DNA of 64,000 nucleotides, taken from assembly GCF_030052815.1 (NCBI RefSeq), contig NW_026614833.1, forward strand, positions 1-64,000. The letters are read 5' to 3'. Within the stretch, counting starts at the first letter, position 1. Every line of letters starts with the position of its first letter. Positions 45,526 to 56,275 of this stretch are shown here, in pieces. The notes beneath the pieces are model-generated. The model saw nothing but the letters and a program-made list of their open reading frames with translations, was not told where the DNA came from and searched no databases. The position numbers and the translations under genes were made by a program. Origin of the DNA: Hevea brasiliensis. Its lineage: Eukaryota > Streptophyta > Magnoliopsida > Malpighiales > Euphorbiaceae.

Positions 45526-45974
45526 ATTCTTCCCCTCTAAATAAAATTTCGTCCTCAAAATTTACACATTGTAATTAATCGAGGGACCGCTATCTCCTTG
45601 TCTTTTCACCTTTTTGTGTTATAATACTTTACTTTTTTTTTAGTCTGTCTTATTAATCCTAGTTCTACAATCTTATCCTTTTCTCGATTTACTATTGGAA
45701 ATACGTAGCTCTATACAATAGTCCCAAGTCAGTACTGTAATCTGCAGCTTACAGCACAAACATCAAGAGCATTACATAGTTACCACGGTATATCCCAATA
45801 GACTATCTCTTTTTTTTTTTTTTCAACCAGTTTTGTGCTCATCTTCTTTCATCTCACATACAGCCCCCTTCCCATTTCCATCTATTATCTTTAACACGAT
45901 CCTTTTCGGTTGATAATCTACAATCATCTGGTGACCTAAAGGGTTGGTGACAAGTGTGTTATCTTCTGACCCAT
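45526..45974 (-). other. G2 polypurine tract and residual internal sequence
   Basis: The minus strand ends in AGAGGGGAAGAAT directly before the 3' LTR, a good polypurine tract, preceded by GAGGACGAAATTTTATTT, the usual end of Tekay-type pol. Between this and the protease remnant lie about 430 bases with no recognisable domain, so nearly all of pol has been deleted. Confidence 0.75.
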
Positions 45975-46826
45975 CTATTGGTATCCTCTTTCAACAGGAG
46001 GTACAATGCATATATAGGGGTGAACATAGTTAGGGTCTATCAATACATACTTAAAGGTATTATAATTAGAGAATGTACCTCTAACAACGTCTACCAGGTC
46101 TGGCTCCTCTCGAGCCATAGTGTACACACAGGGTGCTACTTCAACCTCGGGTTGTTCCATAGTCTCAGAAGCTCTTTGTGATGTACCAGCTATCTCTGGT
46201 CTCATTGGTCTTCTACCCTCTCAGATCTTGGGGGCACTGAGTCCGTGGTGGAGCCGTGGGAGCACTCCTCCGTGGGCAATCTCTCAAAAATGCTCTGTGG
46301 ACCCACATCCAAACATCCACCGCTTAGCTATCTACACTTTCCTCTATGGTTCTTCCCACAATGTGTACAACCGGCATCGTGGTTGATCTCCGTGCTATAG
46401 GACCCGCACTGCCAATTGATACACCCATTTGACCTCCTCTCTCGTGGTAAATTGGAACCTCTCGCCGTTCTCGCTCTGAATCGACCCTCGGACCCACGGT
46501 CTCTTGCTCTCTGTAGCAATCGCGCTGACTAGCTAGGTCTGCACTCTCTTGCGCCGCTCGTCCCTCCCGAATCGCTCATCATTTCTAAATCTATCTACTG
46601 GGGTCCTATATACTGGCTGGGGAGGTGGTGGCATAGCTCTGGTGACCTGACAGAGCAATTGAGTCATTTGCTCTAGGAAGGCTTGTTGTGTCCTTACTAA
46701 AGTACCCAACGATGATTCTGCTCTACTGCTACTGCGCCCCTGACTACACGCAGGTGCAGGTGTGTGACTCACTACTTCCTCCTCTATCGGTTCTGGAGGT
46801 CCGTGCTCTGAAGGATCAGATGCCAT
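45975..46826 (-). pseudogene. G2 gag and protease remnant
   Basis: The gene starts at ATG 46826 (MASDPSEHGPPEPIEEEVVSH), which parallels G1 gag (MDPSSQ..IEEEVESH). The N-terminal 100 residues are readable. The capsid region is missing or scrambled, since no QDDAYEWW-type motif is found. A knuckle CTHCGKNHRGKC lies near 46330-46370. The frame 46205-45975 has the start of protease, RGTFSNYNTFKYVLIDPNYVHPYI, where the active-site DPGSTHSY of G1 is degraded. The G2 internal region thus encodes no working enzyme. Confidence 0.82.
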
Positions 46827-46943
46827 CGATCCTATAAAACAGACAAAGAAATGGATCTGCATTAGTGTCACCTCGACTCTATTTAAAGGCCCATGCATGT
46901 GATGCAACTATTTCTTTCTATCTATCTAGGTCTAGGACCACCT

Positions 46944-46955
46944 GCTCTGATACCA
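46944..46955 (-). promoter_or_regulatory. G2 primer binding site, initiator tRNA-Met
   Basis: TGGTATCAGAGC is read on the minus strand, five bases after the end of the right (5') LTR. It fixes the orientation of G2. Confidence 0.9.
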
Positions 46956-49019
46956 CTAAATGTGACGCCCCTTACCTGTCTACCGTATAGCCGAGCAAGA
47001 AGTGCTACATTTGGTGCTGGAGCACCCTATCTTGTTTTATCATATCTATTGTAAACTTTTAATGTCATTTAAAACATGTATTCTATGTGTAGAAATTTTT
47101 TTTTATTTTTTTATACATATATCTTATTTCTGTGGAGACCCGGATAGAGCCTCCCTTATTTTATTAGCATCTGGCGGGTTCCACTAATCACCTGTTAACA
47201 TGTCCATATTCATTTCACACATTTCCATATCATATTCTCTTTTATCATATCATTCGCAACTATTTATGAGATCTCAAAATGAAGTGTCATCTATTACATT
47301 TATATTGAAATTCATAGATAATAAATTATAAGTTTTTATTTCAAGTCCAAAATAAAATACATCATAAACTAGTAATTACATCATGACTAGACATAATGAA
47401 CCAAAATACTAGTCTACACATGGGCCCTACCAAAATACAAAAGACCGGTGAGGTGACTCTGATCGGTGGCAGATCTGGTCAGAACTCTGTCCGAATACTA
47501 CCGTATGGCCACGATCTTCAAGACCTACGTGATGGAAAACCAACGCGCTAAGCATAACGCTTAGTGGTGCATAATTTATAATAATAATAATTAAACAATT
47601 GAAATAATATTTACAAATCATAAATTCTGGGTCTTTTACATTTTTTTACACTTTGGAATCAATTAAAATTATTGGGGTCTTTCCTGTTTACTTATTGTAT
47701 ATTCAATATTAATTAATTATTATCAATGCCCAAGAAACCTATAACAAATTATAAAAGCTGGATACACGGGAGTATATAGGTTAGACAGCCATATGTCTAC
47801 CCTCAGATACATCCTGTTAGGCACCAGCCGCCTATCGGGCACGAGACCATTGCCAGCTTGTAAAGCCAGAAATAAAGTAGGCACAATGGCCAGTAAGTAG
47901 GCATATAGCCTGTAGAACAATCATATCAGACATATATTGTCAGTTCATGATTTGCTCTATAAGCAGTACTGCTATCTGTGGTCCCTAATTGGTATACCAA
48001 TTTATCCAAACTAAATAAATAAGTCTAGGTATACTATGGGCAATTAAATATTTTTAATTATTTTAGCACTATTCACTGTTACTATTTTCTAGTACTATTC
48101 ATTGGTACCATTAATTTTCATATTAATGGGACATTAGTCCCAATTTACATATTCATATCATTTTTAATATTTAATTATCCTTATGAGTATTTTAATTATC
48201 ATATATAGCATTTTTCCCATGAACCTTTCTTTAGGTTTATGTTGATGTGTTATCTTTATCTAGGAATTTGATTAGGTTAGGATGTCTATTTAGTCACACA
48301 TCCTTCATAACAATTGTTTCTCTATGTTTAAACTTAAATTTCAGTTTTTGAATCACTGAATTTGGAGTTATAGAACTCAAGTTATGGTCAAAATACCATA
48401 ACTGGTCCCTTTGCCTCTAAGCTGTCCAGAATTTACAATTTCTAGTCAATAAACTTTGACCAGTCATTTGATCATTTTATTGTTATTTTTAAACTTAGGT
48501 TCCTTCACAAGATATGTTCCTCTATGTCTTAGGGACTCCCAAGTACAATTTAATAATTTTTCAAGCTTGGTATAGTGAGTTATGGTCAATGTATTAACCT
48601 GGACTCTCAGTCCTATAAGGGCAAAAATCAACTTCAGGCCAGTATGTTTGACCCTCTTTTTAGGTCTTTACACATAGAAATTGGCAAAGTAGTCAAAATC
48701 AATATTGTATCCGTAATTATCAAGATTCTAGATCATAATGGCAAAAATCAAATCGAAATTCATATTGAGAGTTATAGCCAAAAGAACACACAGTATCAAA
48801 TGGCATTCTGGTTTCAACTTAACATTTTCTAGATTTCAATTCCTAATTTTGGCTAATATTTTCCCTAGGATGCAATGGTTTCTAGAGCTTGATCAAAACA
48901 TAAAAATTGTTGTGCTATGTCTTATAAAACTTTTGGCACTAGTTTCACTCAATTTGTAGCTTTGGAGACCAAGTTATGGCAATTTTGCCAAAACTGGTCA
49001 AGTATACCAAAGGAACAGT

Positions 49020-49620
49020 ATTTTGGACAATTTCTGGGTTGGCAGTTTTAGTGACTCAACGTTTGCTAACAATTTGATTTGGTTAAAAGCAAAAATGGGT
49101 TAAGTGGTCTTCATGAAAAGTGTATCCCTATGTCTAGACTTTCCATTGGTAAAAGTTTAGGTCATTTGGATCAGTATAGAGAGAGTTATGACCAAATGAA
49201 CATATACTGTTCATTTGGTCATTTTCTGGGTTGGCAGTTTCAGTGACCCAACTTATGCTAATAATTTGAATTGGTTAAAGGCAAAACTGGGTTACGTGGT
49301 CTTCATGAAAAGTGTAGCCCTATATCTGAACTTTCCATGGGTGAAATTTTAGGTCATTTGGACCAGTATAGAGAGAGTTATGACCAAATGAACACGTACT
49401 GTTCATTTGGTCATTTTCTAGGTTGGCAGTTTCAGTTACCCAACTTGTGCTAATAATTTGAATTTGTTAAAGGCAAAACTGGGCAAAGTGGTCCTCCTGA
49501 AAAGTGTAGCCCTATGTCTAAACTTTCCATGGGTGAAATTTTAGGTCATTTGGACCAGTATAGAGAGAGTTATGACCAAATGAACATGTACTGTTCATTG
49601 GTCATTTTCTGGGTTGGGTT
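49020..49620 (-). repeat. 192-bp tandem repeat in the G2 right LTR
   Basis: Three and a fraction units are spaced 192 bases (anchors near 49094, 49286 and 49478). Each contains GACCAAATGAAC and GTTCATTTGGTC arms that can pair. It corresponds to 32680-33191 plus the start of 44191-44260. Confidence 0.92.
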
Positions 49621-50433
49621 GCAGGGTAATCCGAATTTAGGCAGAATTTAGGTCAAGTTTTGGACAGAATTTGGGCATGGTTTCTTCATAAAATATGGGC
49701 TATTTTGGGTCTAGTTTCACCCCCAATTGGCCTCATACCAATTGGGGTCACACAATTTTATTTATGGCCTAAAATGTGTACTGCCCTCAACAATACAACC
49801 TGCAGAAAATAGCACTTCCAATAATTCATTTCTCCTCCAACTTCCTTGCTTCAATTTGACATTCAAGGCACTTCTAAATATCATCAACACATCTCAAAAA
49901 TCCCAATTGCATGGTATAATACAAAAATACCAAAGTTAGGCCAAACCCTAACTCACAATTTCAACCTCATAAAATCTCAATGTAAATTAACTTCTAATAC
50001 TTATAAATGCATCAACCAACATCATTAAATCACTTTATATACATTATAGTCATCAAAAACCATCACTCACCATGGGTACCAAAATTCACTCCCCCCATAA
50101 CTCACCTATTTCTTTTAGTTTCTTACAAATTTCACTTCATTTTAACCTTAACTCAAGGATTAATAAAGGAAGGAAGGAAGACTAGGCACTAACCTCTTGG
50201 GTAACTTGTTAAACTTCAACTTTTCTTCTTCTTTTCACTATCAATGGCTTCCTTATGGAGTGGGCTAAATTTTTAATGAAGGGGTCTATGGGTTTTTGTG
50301 AGGAGGAAGCTTGGAAAATCAATCTTTAGGGAAGACAAAATGGAGGAGAGAGCTCCCATGGTGGACTGCAAGGAGAGAGAGAGAGAGAGAGAGAGGAAGA
50401 AGAAGATGGTTGGTGGGGTTTTGTCTCTTGTGG

Positions 50434-50450
50434 GTATTTATATATATACA
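50434..50450 (-). promoter_or_regulatory. TATA-like element of G2 5' LTR
   Basis: On the minus strand GTATATATATAAATACCC is followed about 35 bases later by the GA/CT microsatellite and a purine-to-pyrimidine switch. The motif is kept in the other LTR (45071-45086). Confidence 0.45.
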
Positions 50451-50892
50451 TTTATGTGTACTTTATTGTTTTTAAATTTCATAAATCTATTTCCTTTCTT
50501 TTATTTTCTTTCCTTTTTATTTTATTTTATTCTTATTTATCTTATAATTTTTCAAATTCAAATTAATAAATTTAATTTATGTTATTTATTTTATTTCCTA
50601 ATTTTAATTTAACATTTATGTCAAAATTCACCTCTATGGGTGAAATGACCAAAATGCCCTTCATGGTGCATATCGGGTTATTTTTATTATTTTTGTACCA
50701 AATAAATAAATTCTCTAAATTTTATTTTATTTTCTCAAAATTTTTCCTACATTTTTTTTAATATTTATTTCATTAATTTATGCCTCCTCACTATAGTTTA
50801 AGTGTAGTTCCAGACATTTTAATTGTCTGAACAGACATTAGTCATCAGAACAGTAAAATGTACGGACTACCTTTGGTGAGGACGTTACACCA

Positions 50893-50895
50893 TGA
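50893..50895 (+). other. Stop codon of Gypsy-A gag-pro, displaced by G2
   Basis: TGA directly follows the duplicated CCA. In Gypsy-B the homologous protein also ends FQPP then TGA. The G2 target ccatg therefore straddles the stop codon of the host element's gene. Confidence 0.75.
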
Positions 50896-50938
50896 GCTTT
50901 GAAAAGAAGGTCAAGTTTAATACCTTAAACAAGCGCTT

Positions 50939-50956
50939 CTTGGGAGGCAACCCAAG
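50939..50956 (+). repeat. Hairpin after the gag-pro stop, Gypsy-A
   Basis: There are six-base arms CTTGGG and CCCAAG with loop AGGCAA, preceded by AAGCGCTT. It is the counterpart of 19593-19610 in Gypsy-B. Confidence 0.85.
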
Positions 50957-51769
50957 TGTATCCTTTTATAGTTTATTAATTTTCTATTTCATCTCATTTT
51001 AGTTTTTACCCTCATTAAACTCAAAAGTGATATTTGTTTATCTTTTGTAGGTCATTCATGAAGATTGGGCAAATTGAGACTTGTAGCAAAGAAAGGAAGA
51101 ATTGAGAGGGAGCAAGTATAAAGCAAATTCATGCATTTATCTAGTCCCTGTGAACAGTAACACTTTTAAACTTGTGCTAAATTGCTGATATTGAAATCTA
51201 CTTGATAGCACATGTTTGATTTTGTGTCTTGTGTAAATTTTGTGAAATGCAACTTGAATGAGGATCAATTTTGATATTTAGGACTGATGTGAGCTTTATT
51301 AAAGTGCAAAAATAGTGTTTGTTAAGTTTTACCTTTTAGTGTATATATAGTTTTTGTAGTTTGTTAGAATTTGCATGTTTTTGTTTGAGTTACTGTTTAT
51401 GTTACTGTTCACGCTACTGTTCATGCTGCTTGAGAAGTCAATTTCTATGTCTTTTCTGCAATTTTTGAATGCTTGGAACTTGTCTCAAATGCTACTGAAA
51501 ATGTGCTTTGGGTATAAGCTTAGGAATAAGACCATTTCATTAAGTTTGCAAAGGGTAATCACAATTTGTGCCTAATTTGAGCTAATTACCACATGCTTGT
51601 ATTATGCTTGATAAGTTTATGAGAGATGATGAGCTTAAATTCTTCAATTTTGTGGTGTTAATGTGTATTTGGTAATTGCTGAGGGTCATGATAGCATTCC
51701 ATAGCATTTGCACTGTTTTTGGTAAGTAAAATCACAATTTTTCCCAAAACCTACTGAAATTTGCTGATG

Positions 51770-51960
51770 ATGTTGCTTACCCTAAGCTGTACCCTATGTA
51801 AATTCTGCTTAACCCTAAGCAAATTTGTGCTTGACCCTAAGCAACACCAGAATCGTTAGTTTAGCAATTGCTACATGCTTAACCAAAGCAACTACCCTAT
51901 GTAAGTCATACTTAACCTTAAGTAATTTTGTGCTTAACCTAGCAAAATGCCTTATGCCAC
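51770..51960 (+). repeat. Cluster of TGCTTA/TAAGCA dyads, Gypsy-A internal
   Basis: The cluster includes TTGCTTACCCTAAGCTG, CTGCTTAACCCTAAGCAAA, GTGCTTGACCCTAAGCAAC and decayed copies up to about 51945. The core is the same as in the Gypsy-A U3 (1785-1975). Confidence 0.8.
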
Positions 51961-54028
51961 TAGTAGACCCACCAGTAGCAAGCTGAACAATAGTAAAGCC
52001 TTGATAGCAGAGCTTGAATAGTAGCAGTAGTTTAGTACTAGTTTTAGTTCTTCAATTCAGTTTTAGGTTCTGTTTTAGGTTTATTTTGTAATCTGTTTAT
52101 TTTAATCTTCAAACTTTAGTAATAGTTGCAATACTTTGGTAATTAGTTTTATGATTATATTTGCATTCATTTCCTTTAGTTTAGTTTATTTTATTTTATC
52201 TTCTGATATGGATATAGTTATTCTATGAATGCTTTTTGGTTTAATTCTTTATTTAACTGTTAGATCTTATTTCATTACACTTTTTCATCTTCTTGCACAT
52301 TATTTTTGTACTTTATCTTTTATTCAGTCCTAATTTTGTTGATATTGATGAGTTGCACAATTTACTTTGAGCTGCATATGTTTAACATCATTTTCAGGTA
52401 ATAGCTTACCCTTTTACTATTTATGCTTATGGTATGTTGCCAATGCTTATGCTTTTGCTTACCCTACGCAACAGGTTAAGCAACATCTTAAGCAGTGTAA
52501 ATTCATACATTTGGGATACTTTTTGTAACACCCCTATTTGCATAGCCTGGTATGTTTCACTGTTTCGGTGACCGGTGTCGGTCCGGACAATTAAAGAGAT
52601 TAGAACCACACTTAAGACAACTAGATAAGCTATAAACATAAATAATTAGTAATTTCCAATTAGTTAAGTATAAATAAGAAAAACAGAACATAAGAAGTTA
52701 AATGAACCGAGAGTCACAGCGATGGGTGACCTTCTCGGGAAGGACTGCGAAGTCATTTTAAACTCAAATTTCGAACCGTAAAATGTGACACTGCGGTCCT
52801 TAGGACCATTACGAACACAGTGGAAAAGAGAAAATCACGAAAAAGAACTGTTAAGCCAGTCAAATAATTAGGTCAGGGAGCCGAAAGAAATATTGGATTA
52901 TTTACAAACCGGGTCTAACCGGCGAGGGGCAATTTGGTCAATTGACCCCGAGAGCTGACTCCTGACCTAACTATCAAATAAAATCAGAGAAAATAAAATT
53001 TTGGAATTGGGAACTAAATTAAAAAACTAAGAAAAATAAAAAAAAGAAGAGAAAATAAAAAAAGGTGTAGGGAGATGACATCATGCATGACATCATGCAT
53101 GATGCCATAAATTCTATAATTAATAAATTTGATTAAAGTGATTTTTTGGTCTTCCATAAGATAAAATTACATAAAAGAAAAGAAAAGAAAAGAAAAGAAA
53201 ATATCATTTGGTCATCTCCCTCATCCTTGTGCCGCCTCATCTCTCTCTTCATTCTCACTCACTTGTTCCACCATTTTTAAGGATTAGAAAGCTTGAAATT
53301 TCCCTACTTACTTCCATAAATTTACAAAGTCCCAAGATTAAAAATTCTCTTTACATGTTGAGGAAACATTAGAGAGCAAAAAATAGAAGAAAGACTTGAA
53401 GAAAGTAAAGCCTAGAAACCCTCCAAGCAAGGTTAATGTTTATTCCTTAAACTTTTCTTTATATTAATGATTAAATATTTATATTAAGTTGGAATTTGAT
53501 GAAAGTTGAAGCAAAATGTTAAGATAAGGGACCATAAAGATTTTGGCCAGCTAGGGTCACTATATATATGTTTGTGTTTTGCTTGAAATTGAGAGGTTAG
53601 GCAAGTTTGTATGAATGAGGTAATGAGGTTGAAATACTTAGATTTGGTTAAATGCAACAATTAATGTGAATTAGGGTTTTGGATATTAGGGTTTAGAGAT
53701 AAAAAATGTGAGAAACTTGTAAATGATGTCTTGGACCTAATTTGAAGTGAGCAATGGTCAATGGTGACCAAATGAAGTGTGTTGGAATGGTTGGAGTTAA
53801 GGCCAAATTCGGATTGAGTATGGTCATGTTGCTGGCAGCATGACCAAGTTACCTTTGAAGAACCAAAAATGAAATTTTACAAGTCCAATTGGTATGAGAC
53901 CAATTGGGAATGAAAATAGACACTAAATGACACAATTTTCATTTAGGAAGCATGCCCAAAAAGTGACCAAAACCTAGTGAACAAATTGACCAAACTTGGA
54001 AAATCACAGTCTGCCCTGTACAAACTGA

Positions 54029-54055
54029 CCAAATGAACAGTGTTTGTTCATTTGG
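54029..54055. repeat. CCAAATGAACA palindrome, G3 LTR
   Basis: There are eleven-base arms CCAAATGAACA and TGTTCATTTGG around GTGTT. It is homologous in sequence to palindromes in G1, G2 and the solo LTR. Confidence 0.88.
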
Positions 54056-55334
54056 CCATAACTTGAGCTAGACTGGTCAAAATGACCTAATATTTTACCA
54101 GTGAACATTTAGACATATACCTAAAACTTTCATGAAGAACACAAACCCAAATTATGCCATTAACCATGTCATTTGGCCACCCAAAGTTGGTGACCTAAAA
54201 TTGTCAGAACCAAAATTGGCCAAAAAATCTGGGTTGAGTCCAATCCGGCAGCCATGGTTCAAATGGCTATAACTTGAGCTACAAAACTCCAATTGGAGTG
54301 ATTCAAAAAGGAGAATAAACTTAAGACAATAGGGAACATTTTCTATGAAGAAAGTTTTGCCAAATTACAACAGTAAAATGACCAATGGAACAGTGTAACC
54401 TTAGACACCAAAACTGAGAATTTATCAAATTTGCCTAAAAGACTTAGAATTTGAATAAACAACCAAAATCAACAAATTTAGTGACCAAAATGTGGTATGT
54501 GGGTGAAGTTGGAATTTCCATACCTATTAAGCCTTAGAAAGTCAACAATTTGACTTGAATAGTGTAGTGAATAGTAACCCGAACACAAAAATTTAAAGAA
54601 CATCGAGTTTAGCACGTTAGAGCTAGGTAAAAGTGAAGTTAAATTTATTTTTGGATTTATGTTAAGTTATGGTACTGAAATACTGTAAAATTGTGTGTTT
54701 CAGTTGAAAAGAATACCGGGAAAGAACCCGAAGAACCGAGTTAAGGCCAAGAGGCGACTCGCTTGAGGTTTGTGCACAACATCACTATGCTTTAAAATTC
54801 ATTGATAAAGTGAATGAAATATGTATTTTACTTTTGCTTTGAATTGTTGAAAGTTTATTTGTGAAATTATTTATGATGTTTTGATTTAAATTGTGAAAGT
54901 TATTGTGTATATTTGAAATAGCAAGGTTTAGCAAATTGTTAAGATAAGTTTTGAAACCATAGTGTCATGACCATATATTTGAACACATCACTAGCATGAC
55001 TAGTGGGGGTAATTAGTTTCGAATTTTGATTCCTTCTCTGGAGAAGTGTTGAGGTGTGCCAGTAGAAGAGGATTTGAATGGATATCCATATATTTGAGCT
55101 AGCTAGCCTTGTGATGTGATTTCTCCTTAGCCTCTGGCTATTGAGATTATATTTGTTTCGAATGGCATGATCTAACAGTGGGTTTTATTAAATGTGTTTG
55201 ATACTTCGAAATGAAATTGTTTGGAATAAAATCTCATAATTCATGTTTTGTGTTTAACTCGCATGCTCAATTCAATTTTTGAATAAATGTGATTTAAATT
55301 TTGCATAAAGATTATTTTAGTATGTTGTGCACCA

Positions 55335-55352
55335 CTGAGTCCTAGTACTCAG
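55335..55352 (+). repeat. LTR hairpin CTGAGT/ACTCAG, G3
   Basis: It sits after the same GCACCA as in G1. The arms differ from G1 at two positions, and both partners have changed together, so the stem is kept. Confidence 0.85.
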
Positions 55353-56094
55353 CGATAGCTTTTATTGCTGTCGCAGATTTAGAGACTAGAGGAGCAGCAG
55401 ACTGAGCTGCTGAGGTGTGAGGATCTATCAGCTTGAAGTTATCGGGTATAATTTATACCCTGACTGTAAATATTTCTTTTGATGTATGTATTGCACATAA
55501 ATATATGGACATGTAAATTCGGTCTTGAGCAGCTTGTATAAAGCTTGTGTAAAGTTTGTAATAAATTTTAGTTGAATTTCTCTTAATGTAAATTTTGTAA
55601 GGATGTATATAAATTGTTTTGTCCTTAATGAATTATGAATGGAACTATTTTATTTAGTTTGAGTGAGATGGATTGCTAGTATTTTGATGATCATTGGATA
55701 GTGGATTTGAAATTTGAAAGTTGATAAATGTGTTGAGAAATTGGCTGAGATTGAGTATGATTTTGAAGTAGCGGTTGAAAATTATTGGTAGTGCCTTTTT
55801 TTTCAGGTATTTGAAGAACTGTTTTCTCAAAATACAGGCGGAACTCTGACAAAATTTTTATAAAATTTGCGAAAAAATAAAATGGACCAAAAATATTAAC
55901 TAACATTTAATTTTAATTAAATGTTTTAAATACCTATTAGAAAATGCTCACCACTTGTTAAAAATAAGAAAAATGTTTTAAAATCCCTTGTAGGGTACTT
56001 AATGAGTTATCGGTAGGTGAAGTTCGGTAGTTCATTAGGTATTCTACGGGATCATGTTATGCCTTACAGAGGGGTAAGGTGTGACATGTTTTAG

Positions 56095-56106
56095 TGGTAT
56101 CAGAGC
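56095..56106 (+). promoter_or_regulatory. G3 primer binding site, initiator tRNA-Met
   Basis: TGGTATCAGAGC lies eight bases after the LTR end. Confidence 0.92.
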
Positions 56107-56275
56107 AAAATTTTTGAAGTATGTTTTAACTTTTGAATTTGTGTCTTTTATTTGTTAAGTACAACTGCTCAATGTCCATATTTGTTACATACAGTGCATT
56201 ACATCATGAATATGAACTAATGGAGGGAATCTCCATGTGTTACTTGTTCAGGAGATACCCTAACTTCGGACTGAA

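Larger units (their letters stand above)
30610..50889 (-). mobile_element. G2: internally deleted Tekay-type chromovirus, split by G1
   Basis: This is a minus-strand element with LTRs of about 3.9 kb at 30610-45525 (interrupted by G1) and 46961-50889, and target duplication ccatg (30605-30609, 50890-50894). Without G1 it is about 9.3 kb, of which only 1.4 kb (45526-46960) is internal. That part holds a tRNA-Met-type primer site, gag, the start of protease and a polypurine tract; reverse transcriptase, RNase H and integrase are missing. LTR features tie it to G1 and G3. It could move only with enzymes from a relative. Confidence 0.93.
46961..50889 (-). repeat. G2 5' LTR
   Basis: This uninterrupted copy is 3929 bp, from TGTGACGCCCC to GGACGTTACA on the plus strand. 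It contains the CTAAGC hairpin (47548-47564), the 192-bp tandem repeat (49020-49620), a GA microsatellite (50373-50396) and a TATA-like run TATATATAAATA (minus strand, 50434-50450). No gene lies in it. Confidence 0.95.
50896..52523 (+). other. Gypsy-A 3' non-coding region, truncated
   Basis: This is about 1.6 kb with no supported gene. It opens with the CTTGGG-AGGCAA-CCCAAG hairpin (50939-50956). TGCTTA..TAAGCA dyads occur at 51770-51960 and 52440-52495. The GTTACTGTTCACGCTACTGTT repeat-like run at 51393-51425 is a minor short repeat. No pol motif and no 3' LTR are found before G3 begins at 52524. Confidence 0.75.
52524..56086 (+). repeat. G3 5' LTR
   Basis: This 3563-bp LTR starts TGTAACACCCCTATTTGC and ends GTAAGGTGTGACA. 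It contains a GAAAA-type microsatellite (53175-53203), the CCAAATGAACA/TGTTCATTTGG dyad (54029-54055) and the CTGAGT/ACTCAG hairpin (55335-55352). It carries no gene. Confidence 0.93.

Noticed and set aside
51375..51575. A 66-codon frame with a hydrophobic N-terminus after Gypsy-A gag-pro
   Set aside because: It is low-complexity Phe/Leu from T-rich DNA, with no homologue in Gypsy-B at that position.
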